A stretch of DNA of 38,804 nucleotides from Desulfatibacillum sp. (GTDB lineage Bacteria > Desulfobacterota > Desulfobacteria > Desulfobacterales > SpSt-501). Position 1 is the first letter of the stretch. Every line of letters starts with the position of its first letter. Below the pieces are notes generated by a model that saw nothing but the letters and a program-made list of their open reading frames with translations, did not search any database and was not told the DNA's origin. The stretch spans positions 1 to 38,804 of the forward strand of contig DYEU01000017.1 in the NCBI GenBank assembly GCA_020725555.1, read 5' to 3'. This document shows, in pieces, positions 9,985-18,234 of this stretch. Made by a program: the position numbers and the translations under genes.

Positions 9985-11285
9985 CCGTCGCCCTCCTCTT
10001 CGGGCTGCTCTTTCTGCTCATCGCCCTGGGGATGCCGATCGCGCTCGCGATCGGTCTGCCCGCGATCGGGATCATGCTCACGCCGGGCGTCTTCCCGGCC
10101 ACGGTGCCGATCCCCGCCCTCGGCCAGACGATCATCCAGCTGCTCTTCGCCGGGGTCGACTCCTTCGACCTCCTGGCGGTCCCGCTCTTCATGCTGGCCG
10201 GGGCCATCATGGAACGGGGCGGGATCAGCCGGCAGCTGATCGATTTCTCCGACAGCCTCGTCGGCTGGGTGCCGGGGGGTCTCGCCTGCGCCTGCATCGT
10301 CGCCTCCATGTTCTTCGCCGGGATCTCGGGGTCGGCCGCGGCCGACACCGCGGCCCTGGGGGCGGTGGTCATCCCGGCCATGGTGCGCCAGGGCTACCCG
10401 CCCGCCTTCGCCGCCGCGGTCGTGGCCGCGGGCGGCTCGATCGGGGTCGTGATCCCGCCCTCGATCCCCATGGTGATCTTCGGCTTCCTGACCAACGTCT
10501 CGATCGCCCGGCTCTTCGCCGGCGGCATCCTCGTGGGGATCCTCTTCGGGCTGGCCTTCATGGCCGTCGCCATGGGGATCTCCTGGAAGCGGGGCTACGG
10601 CGGAAGAAGGCCGTTCTCGGCCGCCCGGGTGGGGGCCGCACTCCGGGAGGCCGCCTGGGCCCTGGGGGCGCCGGTGATCGTGCTGGGCGGCATCCTGGGG
10701 GGGATCGTCACCGTCACCGAAGCCGCGGCGCTCGCCGTGTTCTACGCCCTCTTCGTCGCCATGGCCGTCAACCGCAGCCTCCCCTGGCGCGAGCTCCCCG
10801 GGATCATCTCGCGCGCCATGGTCGTCGCCGCCACCATCCTCTTCATCATCGCCATGGCGAAGGTCTTCACGTGGCTGGTGGCGATGAAGCAGGGGCCTCA
10901 GCTGCTCCAGGCCGCGATCCAGGCGCTCGACCTCGCCCCCTGGGGGGTGCTGCTGTTGGTCATGGCGGGCCTGCTCGTCGTGGGCTGCGTCATGGAAACC
11001 GCGGCCAGCCTGATTCTTCTCGTTCCGGTGCTCGCCGCGATCACCCCGCAGATGGGGGTCGACCCCGTGCAGTTCGGCGTGCTGATGGTCGTCAACCTCG
11101 CCGTCGGCATGCTGACCCCGCCGGTCGGCATCTGCCTCTTTGTGAGCTGCGGGATCTCGGGGGAGCCGCTCGGCCGGGTCGCCTGGGCCGCCATGCCCTT
11201 CGTGGGGGTCGCGCTGCTGTGCCTCCTGATTTCCTGTTTCTGGACGCCCCTCATCCTCTGGCTTCCGGGGCTCATCTATGCCTAG
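9981..11285 (+). CDS. dctM: TRAP transporter large permease, DctM family
   Basis: 434-residue channel subunit with about 12 hydrophobic segments. Typical DctM motifs are present: LALGMPIALAIGLPAIG at the N-terminus, SFDLLAVPLFMLAGAIMERGGISRQLIDFSDSL split across helices, AGISGSAAADTAALGAVVIPAM, GGSIGVVIPPSIPMVIFG, and NLAVGMLTPPVGICLFV near the end. It couples sodium entry to uptake of the ligand delivered by DctP. A 26-base perfect palindrome begins at the last base of its stop codon and separates it from the dehydrogenase gene. Confidence 0.95.
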   Translation: MTVALLFGLLFLLIALGMPIALAIGLPAIGIMLTPGVFPATVPIPALGQTIIQLLFAGVDSFDLLAVPLFMLAGAIMERGGISRQLIDFSDSLVGWVPGGLACACIVASMFFAGISGSAAADTAALGAVVIPAMVRQGYPPAFAAAVVAAGGSIGVVIPPSIPMVIFGFLTNVSIARLFAGGILVGILFGLAFMAVAMGISWKRGYGGRRPFSAARVGAALREAAWALGAPVIVLGGILGGIVTVTEAAALAVFYALFVAMAVNRSLPWRELPGIISRAMVVAATILFIIAMAKVFTWLVAMKQGPQLLQAAIQALDLAPWGVLLLVMAGLLVVGCVMETAASLILLVPVLAAITPQMGVDPVQFGVLMVVNLAVGMLTPPVGICLFVSCGISGEPLGRVAWAAMPFVGVALLCLLISCFWTPLILWLPGLIYA

Positions 11286-11310
11286 CGCGGCCCCGCCGGC
11301 GGGGCCGCGC
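11285..11310 (+). repeat. 26-base perfect palindrome (intercistronic hairpin)
   Basis: Arm GCGCGGCCCCGCC (11285-11297) is followed directly by its exact reverse complement GGCGGGGCCGCGC (11298-11310). As RNA this gives an 11-bp all-G/C stem with a CCGG loop. No T-run follows, so it is not a classical intrinsic terminator. It sits immediately after the dctM stop and 33 bases before the next start, a place where such stems protect upstream mRNA or reduce read-through. Confidence 0.75.
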
Positions 11311-11343
11311 CGTAACCCGAACGCGACGGTCAAGGAACAACGG

Positions 11344-12720
11344 ATGGAAACCTTCAGCGCGGAGCATGCCGAGGAACTCGCCGCCATCGTGGGCCGGGAG
11401 CGCTTTTCGACCGGCCTCTCCAGCCGCGAGCTTCACCTGCGCGACATCTCCTTTCACCGCGGGGTGCTGCCCGCCGGTATCGTCTGGCCGGAGTCGACCG
11501 AGGAGGTCGCGCGGCTGCTCGCCTGGGCCTACGCCCGCGAGGTCCCCGTGACCCCCTGGGGGGCGGGGACGAGCACGGAGGGAAACCCCGTGCCGACCCG
11601 CGGCGGGCTCGTCGTGGACATGACCCGCATGAACCGGGTGCTCGCGATCCGGCCGCAGGACCTCCAGGCCGACGTCCAGCCCGGCGTCCCCCGCAAGGAA
11701 TTGAACCGCCAGGCCGGCCGCCACGGGCTGTTCTTCCCGCCCGACCCCGGGGCCGACGCGACGATCGGCGGCATGATCGCCAACAACGCCTCCGGCGTCC
11801 AGACCGTGAAATACGGGGCGACCCGCGATTGGGTCCAGCGCCTGACCGTGGTCCTCCCGGGCGGCAGCGTGATCCGCACCGGGACGCTCGCGCCGAAGTC
11901 CTCGGCCGGCTTCGACCTGACGCGGCTCTTCGTCGGCTCCGAGGGGACCCTCGGCATCGTCACCGAGGCGACCCTGCGGCTGGCCGGCATCCCGGGCCAC
12001 ATCCTCGCCGCCGTGATCCTCTTTGCCGAGCTCGTCCCGGCCTCCGAGGCCGTCGCCGCGCTGATCGGCGCCGGGCTCGGCCCGGCGGCCCTCGAGCTTC
12101 TGCCCCCCGCCCTGATCCGGCTCATGAACCGCGAAAAGGACCTCGGGCTCGCCGAGACCCCTTCGCTCTTCTGCGAGTTTCACGCCGCAAGCGCCGCGGC
12201 GCTCGAGGAGACGGCCCGGCTGGCGCGCGAGATCTGCGAGGGCTTCGGGGCCCTGGAGTTCCGCCACGCCACCGCGGAGGCCGCGCGCAGGGAGCTCTGG
12301 CGCGCGCGCCACGAGGCCTGGGAGACGATCCACCGCGCCCACCCCCGCCAGGAGACGCTCATCGTGGACGCGGCGGTCCCCATCTCGCGTTACCCGGAGA
12401 TGGTGCAGTTCGCCCAGCGGGAGGTGGAGGGGCAGGGGGTCACGGGCTACGTCTTCGGCCACGCCGGCGACGGCAACCTCCACGTCGTCCTCGTGGGCGA
12501 CCCCGCCGACGCCGCGCAGTGGTCCCGGCTCGAGGCGGTGAACCAGGCCGTCGTCGAGCGGGCGATCGCCTGCGGCGGCACCTGCACCGGCGAGCACGGG
12601 GTCGGCATCGGCAAGCGCAAGTTCATGGAACTCGAGCACGGCGAGGCCTACCGCCTCATGCGGCGGATCAAGGACCTGATCGACCCCAAGGGGTTGATGA
12701 ACCCCGGGAAAATTTTCTAA
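11344..12720 (+). CDS. FAD-linked D-2-hydroxyacid dehydrogenase (LDHD/GlcD-like)
   Basis: 458 residues. An FAD-binding type-4 (VAO) domain covers about 40-240: VPVTPWGAGTSTEGNPVP, then PGADATIGGMIANNASGVQTVKYGATRD, then LFVGSEGTLGIVTEATL. A C-terminal FAD oxidase domain has GHAGDGNLHVV (near 373) and GGTCTGEHGVGIGKRKFM, both close to the single-subunit D-lactate dehydrogenase (LDHD) pattern. It has no cysteine-rich Fe-S extension. LDHD-type enzymes oxidise D-lactate and other D-2-hydroxyacids, including D-2-hydroxyglutarate in relatives. The start at 11344 follows AAGGAA; the earlier ATG at 11278 would translate through the palindrome and give an atypical Pro/Arg leader. The neighbouring transhydrogenase makes a D-2-hydroxyacid substrate plausible. 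Confidence 0.9.
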   Translation: METFSAEHAEELAAIVGRERFSTGLSSRELHLRDISFHRGVLPAGIVWPESTEEVARLLAWAYAREVPVTPWGAGTSTEGNPVPTRGGLVVDMTRMNRVLAIRPQDLQADVQPGVPRKELNRQAGRHGLFFPPDPGADATIGGMIANNASGVQTVKYGATRDWVQRLTVVLPGGSVIRTGTLAPKSSAGFDLTRLFVGSEGTLGIVTEATLRLAGIPGHILAAVILFAELVPASEAVAALIGAGLGPAALELLPPALIRLMNREKDLGLAETPSLFCEFHAASAAALEETARLAREICEGFGALEFRHATAEAARRELWRARHEAWETIHRAHPRQETLIVDAAVPISRYPEMVQFAQREVEGQGVTGYVFGHAGDGNLHVVLVGDPADAAQWSRLEAVNQAVVERAIACGGTCTGEHGVGIGKRKFMELEHGEAYRLMRRIKDLIDPKGLMNPGKIF

Positions 12721-12745
12721 ACACGGGGCAAGGAGGCCCGGGCGC

Positions 12746-13621
12746 ATGAACGTCGCCTTCATCGGCATGGGCACCATGGGGGCCGCCATGGCCCTGAACC
12801 TGCTCAAGGCGGGCCACGCGGTCGCGGTCCACAACCGCACCCGCGCGCGCGAGGAGCCCCTGGCCGCGGCCGGGGCGCGCCGCGCGGCCTCGCCCGCCGA
12901 GGCCGCGCGCGGGGCCGAGGTCGTCTGCACCTGCGTCAGCGACACCCCCGACGTCGAGGCGGTGATCCTCGGCGACTCCGGGGTGATCCACGGGGCGGCC
13001 CCCGGGACGACGGTCGTCGATCTCTCGACCATCCGCCCCGCGGCGGCCCGGGAGATCGCCGCCGCCCTCGCCCGCCGCGGCATCGCCTTCCTGGACGCCC
13101 CCGTCTCCGGCGGCTCCGAGGGCGCGCGCCTGGGGACGCTCTCGATCATGGTCGGCGGCGCGCCCGAGGCCGTGGCGCGCGCGATGCCCGTGCTGCAGGC
13201 CATGGGCAAGACCATCACCCACATCGGGCCGGTCGGCTCCGGCCAGATGACCAAGGCGATCAACCAGGTCATCCTCTGCGGCACCTACCTCGCGGTGGCC
13301 GAGGGGGTGGTGCTCGGCCTCAAGGCGGGGCTCGACATGGAGAAGGTCATCGCCGCGGTCTCGGGCGGCGCGGCCGGCTCCTGGGGCCTGACCCACCGCT
13401 CCGGCAACATGATCCAAAACCGCTACCCCCTCGGGTTCCGCGTGCGGCTGCACCGCAAGGACCTGGGGATCGCCCTCGAGGCCGCGCGCGAGCTGGGGGC
13501 CTTCGCCCCGCTGGCGGCGCTGGTCGAGCAGATCGAAAACGCCCTGATCGGCCAGGGCCTGGGCGACGAGGACGTCTCGGCCATGGCCCGCTGGATCCGC
13601 CGCAGCTCGGGCCTGGAGTGA
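12746..13621 (+). CDS. NAD(P)-dependent beta-hydroxyacid dehydrogenase (HIBADH/GarR family)
   Basis: 291 residues. The Rossmann motif is GMGTMG (7-12) with an N-R-T motif after the second strand (HNRTRAR), suggesting NADP preference. The family substrate motif is DAPVSGGSEGARLGTL and the catalytic lysine lies in GSGQMTKAINQ (about 171). A second conserved run, PLGFRVRLHRKDLGIALE, resembles 2-hydroxy-3-oxopropionate and succinic-semialdehyde/gamma-hydroxybutyrate reductases of this family. AAGGAGG precedes the ATG. In this cluster it may interconvert 4-hydroxybutyrate and succinic semialdehyde, or 3-hydroxyisobutyrate or glycerate with their oxo forms. The exact substrate is not decidable from sequence alone. 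Confidence 0.88.
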   Translation: MNVAFIGMGTMGAAMALNLLKAGHAVAVHNRTRAREEPLAAAGARRAASPAEAARGAEVVCTCVSDTPDVEAVILGDSGVIHGAAPGTTVVDLSTIRPAAAREIAAALARRGIAFLDAPVSGGSEGARLGTLSIMVGGAPEAVARAMPVLQAMGKTITHIGPVGSGQMTKAINQVILCGTYLAVAEGVVLGLKAGLDMEKVIAAVSGGAAGSWGLTHRSGNMIQNRYPLGFRVRLHRKDLGIALEAARELGAFAPLAALVEQIENALIGQGLGDEDVSAMARWIRRSSGLE

Positions 13622-13665
13622 ACGGCCGGCGGCGGACCGCCCCTTGCGGGGGAAAGGAGCCTGCG

Positions 13666-14943
13666 ATGCGTCTGGAAACCGCCTTCACCATGGACACCTC
13701 GAGCATCAAGTACGGCCGGGGCGCCACGCGCGAGATCGGCCACGACATGGAGGAGCTCGGCTGCCGCCGCGTGATGGTCGTGACCGACCCCGGCCTGAGG
13801 GAGAGCCTTCCCGTCGCGGTCACGATGGAGGCCCTGCGCGGCCGCGGGATCGACGCCGTGCTCTACGACGGGGCGCGGGTCGAGCCGACCGACCGCTCCT
13901 TCCGGGAGGCGATCGCCTTCGCGCAGGAGGGCCGCTTCGACGGCTACGTCGCCGTGGGCGGGGGCTCGAGCATCGACACCTGCAAAGCCGCCAACCTCTA
14001 CGCCACCCACCCCGCGGACTTCCTGGCCTACGTCAACCCGCCGATCGGCAAAGGGCTCCCCGTCCCCGGGCCGCTCCAGCCCATGCTCGCCGTGCCCACG
14101 ACCGCCGGCACCGGCAGCGAGACCACGGGGACGGCGATCTTCGATTTCCTCGAGATGGGCGCCAAGACCGGCATCGCGAGCCGCGCGCTGCGGCCCGTCC
14201 GCGGCATCATCGACCCGGACAACACGCGCACCATGCCGCGCATGGTGGCCGCCTGCACGGGCCTCGACCAGCTGACCCACGCCCTCGAGTCCCTCACGGC
14301 GCTGCCCTACCACCGCCGCCCGGCGGCCGAGCACCCGCGGCTGCGGCCGGCCTACCAGGGCGCAAACCCGATCAGCGACATCTGGGCCGCGCGCGCGGTC
14401 GAGATGATCGCCCGCAACCTGGTGCGCGCGGTCGAGCACCCCGAGGACGACGCGGCGCGCGGGGAGATCCTGCTCGCCGCCACCTACGCCGGCATCGGCT
14501 TCGGCAACGCCGGCGTGCACCTCGCCCACGGCATGTCCTATCCCGTCTCGGGGATGGTGCGCGATTACGTCCCGGAGGGCTACCCGCCCGGCCACCCGCT
14601 CGTCCCCCACGGCATGGCGGTTTGCCTCAACGCGCCGGCGGTCTTCCGCTTCACCGGGCCGGCCGCCCCCGAGCGGCACCTCGAGTGCGCGCGGCGGATG
14701 GGCTGCGACGTCGCGGGCGCCCGGCCGGAGGAGGCGGGCGAGATCCTCGCGGGGGCGCTGGTCGAGATCATGCGGCGCGTGGGCATGCCCAACGGCCTCG
14801 CCGCGGTGGGCTTCCGGCCCGAGGACGTGGATCGCCTGGTCGCGGGGACCCTCCCCCAGCACCGGGTGACCAAACTGTCCCCGCGGCCGGCCGGCGCGGA
14901 GGATCTGCGGCGGCTGTTCCTCGACTCGATGCGGCTGTGGTGA
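13666..14943 (+). CDS. Hydroxyacid-oxoacid transhydrogenase (ADHFE1-like iron alcohol dehydrogenase)
   Basis: 425 residues. It aligns by eye along its length with animal ADHFE1/HOT: RVEPTDRSFREAIAFAQ, YVAVGGGSSIDTCKAANLYA, PIGKG, VPTTAGTGSETTGTAIFD, PAYQGANPISDIWA, AGIGFGNAGVHLAHGMSYP and TLPQHRVTKLSPRP. Likely metal ligands are D201, H205, H288 and H315. Known HOT enzymes oxidise 4-hydroxybutyrate to succinic semialdehyde while reducing 2-oxoglutarate to D-2-hydroxyglutarate with bound NAD, needing no free cofactor. The ATG at 13666 follows GGAAAGGAG; an earlier frame-open start is weaker. With the LDHD-like flavoprotein upstream, the D-2-hydroxyglutarate product could be recycled (inference). 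Confidence 0.9.
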   Translation: MRLETAFTMDTSSIKYGRGATREIGHDMEELGCRRVMVVTDPGLRESLPVAVTMEALRGRGIDAVLYDGARVEPTDRSFREAIAFAQEGRFDGYVAVGGGSSIDTCKAANLYATHPADFLAYVNPPIGKGLPVPGPLQPMLAVPTTAGTGSETTGTAIFDFLEMGAKTGIASRALRPVRGIIDPDNTRTMPRMVAACTGLDQLTHALESLTALPYHRRPAAEHPRLRPAYQGANPISDIWAARAVEMIARNLVRAVEHPEDDAARGEILLAATYAGIGFGNAGVHLAHGMSYPVSGMVRDYVPEGYPPGHPLVPHGMAVCLNAPAVFRFTGPAAPERHLECARRMGCDVAGARPEEAGEILAGALVEIMRRVGMPNGLAAVGFRPEDVDRLVAGTLPQHRVTKLSPRPAGAEDLRRLFLDSMRLW

Positions 14944-14971
14944 CCGCCCGCCGCCCGGGGGGTAAAGGCCG

Positions 14972-16396
14972 ATGGCCGACAAGGCGTGCGACAACGAGCT
15001 CGAAGATCTCCGGCAGCGGCTCGACATGTACGAGCGGATCTTCGAGAGCATCTACAACGGCGCCATGGTCGTGGACGCCGCGGGCTTCATCACCCACTTC
15101 AACCGCCCCTACGGGCAGTTCCTGGGCGTGGACCCGGCCGCCCAGATCGGCCGGCACTGCACGGAGGCCGTCGAGAACTCGCGCATGCACATCGTGGCCC
15201 GCACCGGGGTCGCCGAGATCAACCACTCCCAGGTCATCCGCGGCCAGAAAATGGTCGTCCAGCGGATCCCGATCCTCAAGGACGGCCGGGTGATCGCCGT
15301 CTTCGGGCAGGTGATGTTCAAGGACGTGCGCGACGTCGCCAAGCTCGCCCGCGAGCTCTCGCGGCTCGAATCCAAGGTGAAGATCTACGAGGAGGAGCTC
15401 CTCCAGCTCCGCTCCACCCGCTTCACCTTCGAGAGCATCCTCGGCGACAGCGAGGCCCTCCAGGCGCTCAAGCGCGAGGCGATGCGGGCCGCCCAGAACA
15501 GCTTTCCCGTCCTGATCACCGGGGAGAGCGGCACCGGCAAGGAGATGTTCGCCCAGGCGATCCACCACGCGAGCGCCCGCCGCCTGGGTCCCTTCGTGCG
15601 CATCAACTGCGCGGCCATCCCGCGCGACCTCCTCGAATCCGAGCTCTTCGGCTACGAGAAGGGGGCCTTCACCGGCGCCCGCGCCGAGGGCAAACCCGGC
15701 AAGTTCGAGCTCGCCCACGAGGGCACCGTCTTTCTCGACGAGGTGGGGGACCTGCCGCTCGAGATGCAGCCGAAGCTCCTGCGGGCGATCGAGGACAAGG
15801 AATTCGAGCGCGTGGGCGGAACCCGGGTCGTGCGCTCGGACTTCCGCGTGATCGCCGCCACCAACCAGAACCTGGAGGCGATGCTCGCCGCGGGACGCTT
15901 CCGCAAGGACCTCTTCTACCGGCTGAACGTGGTCGCGCTCCACGTGCCGCCGCTGCGCGAACGGCCGGGCGACACGGTCGCCATCGCGCGCGCCTACCTC
16001 GCCCGCACGGCGCGGGAGGCCGGCCTGGGCGAGGTCGGCCTCGACCCCGAGGCCGAGAACGCCCTGCGGCGCTGGGAGTGGCCCGGCAACGTGCGCGAGC
16101 TGATCCACGTGCTCGAGCGCAGCCTGCACGCCCTGGAGGGCGACCGCATCCGCCTGGAGGATCTCCCCTTCCCCCTGCGGCGCAGCGCCGCCCGCGGATC
16201 CCCGCGCCGCAGCGCCTCCCTGCGCGAGCTGCAGTCGCAGGCCGAGCGGGAGCTCATCTGGAACACCCTGCGCGAGACGAACTTCCACAAGGTCCGCGCG
16301 GCGCGCCGCCTCGGCATCCACCGGACACTCCTCTACAAGAAAATGAAAAAGTACGGCCTGCCGCTCCGCCCGCGGCCGGAAGAGGCCGCCCCGTGA
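14972..16396 (+). CDS. PAS-domain sigma54-dependent transcriptional activator (Fis-type HTH)
   Basis: 474 residues. A single PAS sensor covers about 20-125 ([19 protein letters not shown]...), followed by a short coiled linker (125-150). The AAA+ sigma54 domain has Walker A GESGTGKE (184-191), the sigma54-contact loop GAFTGA (231-236) and Walker B VFLDEV (253-258). A Fis-like helix-turn-helix is at about 440-461 ([20 protein letters not shown]). There is no receiver domain, so it senses through PAS rather than by phosphorylation. It lies 28 bases after the transhydrogenase and probably controls the TRAP/dehydrogenase operon, although I found no GG-N10-GC sigma54 promoter in front of dctP. Confidence 0.93.
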   Translation: MADKACDNELEDLRQRLDMYERIFESIYNGAMVVDAAGFITHFNRPYGQFLGVDPAAQIGRHCTEAVENSRMHIVARTGVAEINHSQVIRGQKMVVQRIPILKDGRVIAVFGQVMFKDVRDVAKLARELSRLESKVKIYEEELLQLRSTRFTFESILGDSEALQALKREAMRAAQNSFPVLITGESGTGKEMFAQAIHHASARRLGPFVRINCAAIPRDLLESELFGYEKGAFTGARAEGKPGKFELAHEGTVFLDEVGDLPLEMQPKLLRAIEDKEFERVGGTRVVRSDFRVIAATNQNLEAMLAAGRFRKDLFYRLNVVALHVPPLRERPGDTVAIARAYLARTAREAGLGEVGLDPEAENALRRWEWPGNVRELIHVLERSLHALEGDRIRLEDLPFPLRRSAARGSPRRSASLRELQSQAERELIWNTLRETNFHKVRAARRLGIHRTLLYKKMKKYGLPLRPRPEEAAP

Positions 16397-16430
16397 GGGG
16401 GGAGGCCCCGCGCCGCCGCTCCGGCCGCGG

Positions 16431-16459
16431 TTGACAGCCTGCGCGCTTTTCGTTAGGGG
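16431..16459 (+). promoter_or_regulatory. Sigma70-type promoter upstream of hyuA-like gene
   Basis: Perfect -35 TTGACA at 16431-16436, 17-base spacer, weak -10 TAGGGG at 16454-16459 (GTTAGG would be a shorter-spaced alternative). GCGCTTT follows the -35 after six bases exactly as in the promoter at 8442. It lies 41 bases before the hyuA-like start in a 104-base gap. Confidence 0.5.
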
Positions 16460-16500
16460 GGAGGCAGGCGGTCTCGGGCAAACGCAACCGGGCGGACGGC

Positions 16501-18234
16501 ATGATCATCGGGCTGGATGTCGGGGGCACGCACACGGACGTCGTCCTGCTGGACCAGAGCGGCCTGCTCCGCCAGGCCAAGATCCCCACGGATCCCGCGG
16601 ACCTCTTCCGTTCCCTCTTCGCGGCCCTGGAGGCGGTCACGGCGGGCGTTCCGCCCGAGCGCATCCGCCGCATCGTGCTCTCCACCACCCTCACCACCAA
16701 CGCCGTCATCCAGGGGAACACCCCGCCGGTCGGCCTGATCGTCTCCGCCGGCCCCGGCATCGATCCCGAGGCCTTCCGCATGGGAGAGGCCTACGTCTGC
16801 GTGCGCGGCTCGATCGACCACCGCGGCCGCGAGATCGAGCCCCTCGACGAGGCCGAGGTCCGCCGCGCCGCCGCGCGCTTCCGGCGCGAGGGCATCCGCC
16901 AGGTGGGGATCGTCGGCAAGTTCTCGGTCCGCAACCCCGCCCACGAGCTCGCCATCCGCGAGCGGCTCGGGGAGGGGTTCGACGGCGTCTTTCTCGGCCA
17001 CCGCGTCTCCGGCCGCCTGAACTTCGCCCGCCGCATCGCGACCACCTACCTGAACGCCGCGGTGGACCCCCTGCACCGCTCGTTTTTCGAGGCCGTGCGC
17101 GCCAGCCTCGCCGAAAAGGGGCTGCACCTGCCGCTGCGGCTCCTCAAGGCCGACGGCGGCAACATGCGGCTCGAGGCCTCGCTCGAATGCCCCATCCAGA
17201 CCGTCCTCTCCGGGCCCGCGGCGAGCGTCATGGGGGCGGTGGCCGCGGCCGCGGGCGAAGGCGACGCCGTGGTCATGGACATCGGCGGGACGACGACCGA
17301 CCTCGCCGTCCTGATCGGCCCGGCGCCGGTCTTGAACCCCCACGGGATCACGATCGGCGCCTACCGCACGCTGATCCGCTCGCTGGAGACCCTCTCGATC
17401 GGCACCGGCGGCGACAGCGCCGTGCGGGTCGAGGACGGCCGCCTGGCGGTGGGGCCCGACCGCCGGGGCCCGGCGATGGTCTTCGGCGGCGCCCACCCCA
17501 CGCCGACCGACGCGATGGCCGCCCTGGGGATGCTGCCGCACCCGGCGCGCGAGCGCGCCTGCGAGGGGCTGAGGCCGCTTGCCGCGCGGCTCGGGCTCGA
17601 CCTCGACGCCTTCGCCCGCGCGGTCGTGGACACCGCCTGCCGCCAGATGCTCGCCGCGGCCGACCGGCTGGTCGAGGCCATCAACGCCCAGCCCGTCTAC
17701 ACCGTGCACGAGCTCAAGGAGGGGTACCGCGTCCGGCCGCGGGCGATCCTCGTCCTCGGGGGGCCCGCCCCCTACTTCGCCGCCGCCCTCCGGGCCTTCA
17801 CCCCGCTTGCGGTGCGCGTGGTCCCGCGCTGGGAGGTGGCCAACGCCATCGGCGCGGCCCTCGCCCGCACGACCTGCGAGGTCGAGTTCTTCGCCGACAC
17901 CGAGCGGCGCATCGCCTGCGCGCCGGCCGAGAATTTCCAGGAGGCGATCGCGCCGCCCTACGGCCTGAAGGACGCCACCGCGCGGGCGCTGGCGCTGCTG
18001 CGCGTCAAGGCGCTCGCCCGGGGCGCCAACCCCGATTTCCTGGAGATGGAAGTCGTCGAAGCCCAGGAATTCCACATGATCCGGGGCTTCCACACCACGG
18101 GCAAGAACCTGCGCGTGCGGGTGCAGGTCAAGCCGGGGCTGATCCACGGCTACGACGCGCTGCTCGCGCACCTCTCGGCCCCGGCGGACCCCCTCGCGCC
18201 CCGCGCGGCCGGGGAGGCCCTCCCCCCATGCTGA
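16501..18234 (+). CDS. Hydantoinase/oxoprolinase A-family protein (solitary)
   Basis: 577 residues, ATP-dependent hydantoinase A / oxoprolinase family with the ASKHA fold. Phosphate-binding loops are DVGGTHTD (6-13), STTLTTNAVIQG (about 60-71) and MDIGGTTTDLAVL (260-272); GIGTGGDSAVRV-like sequence follows near 301. Relatives act on 5-oxoproline, hydantoins or lactams, or form the ATPase subunit of acetone/acetophenone carboxylases. No HyuB-type partner follows, which is unusual for the well-studied enzymes, and the protein is shorter than HyuA-class proteins of about 690 residues. The ATG at 16501 has only a weak ribosome site. It overlaps the deacetylase-fold gene by 7 bases. Substrate unknown. 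Confidence 0.88.
   Translation: MIIGLDVGGTHTDVVLLDQSGLLRQAKIPTDPADLFRSLFAALEAVTAGVPPERIRRIVLSTTLTTNAVIQGNTPPVGLIVSAGPGIDPEAFRMGEAYVCVRGSIDHRGREIEPLDEAEVRRAAARFRREGIRQVGIVGKFSVRNPAHELAIRERLGEGFDGVFLGHRVSGRLNFARRIATTYLNAAVDPLHRSFFEAVRASLAEKGLHLPLRLLKADGGNMRLEASLECPIQTVLSGPAASVMGAVAAAAGEGDAVVMDIGGTTTDLAVLIGPAPVLNPHGITIGAYRTLIRSLETLSIGTGGDSAVRVEDGRLAVGPDRRGPAMVFGGAHPTPTDAMAALGMLPHPARERACEGLRPLAARLGLDLDAFARAVVDTACRQMLAAADRLVEAINAQPVYTVHELKEGYRVRPRAILVLGGPAPYFAAALRAFTPLAVRVVPRWEVANAIGAALARTTCEVEFFADTERRIACAPAENFQEAIAPPYGLKDATARALALLRVKALARGANPDFLEMEVVEAQEFHMIRGFHTTGKNLRVRVQVKPGLIHGYDALLAHLSAPADPLAPRAAGEALPPC

Noticed and set aside
11278-11343. Earlier start for the FAD-linked dehydrogenase overlapping dctM
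   Set aside because: It would add 22 Pro/Ala/Arg residues translated from the palindrome; the ATG at 11344 has a good ribosome site and fits family length.
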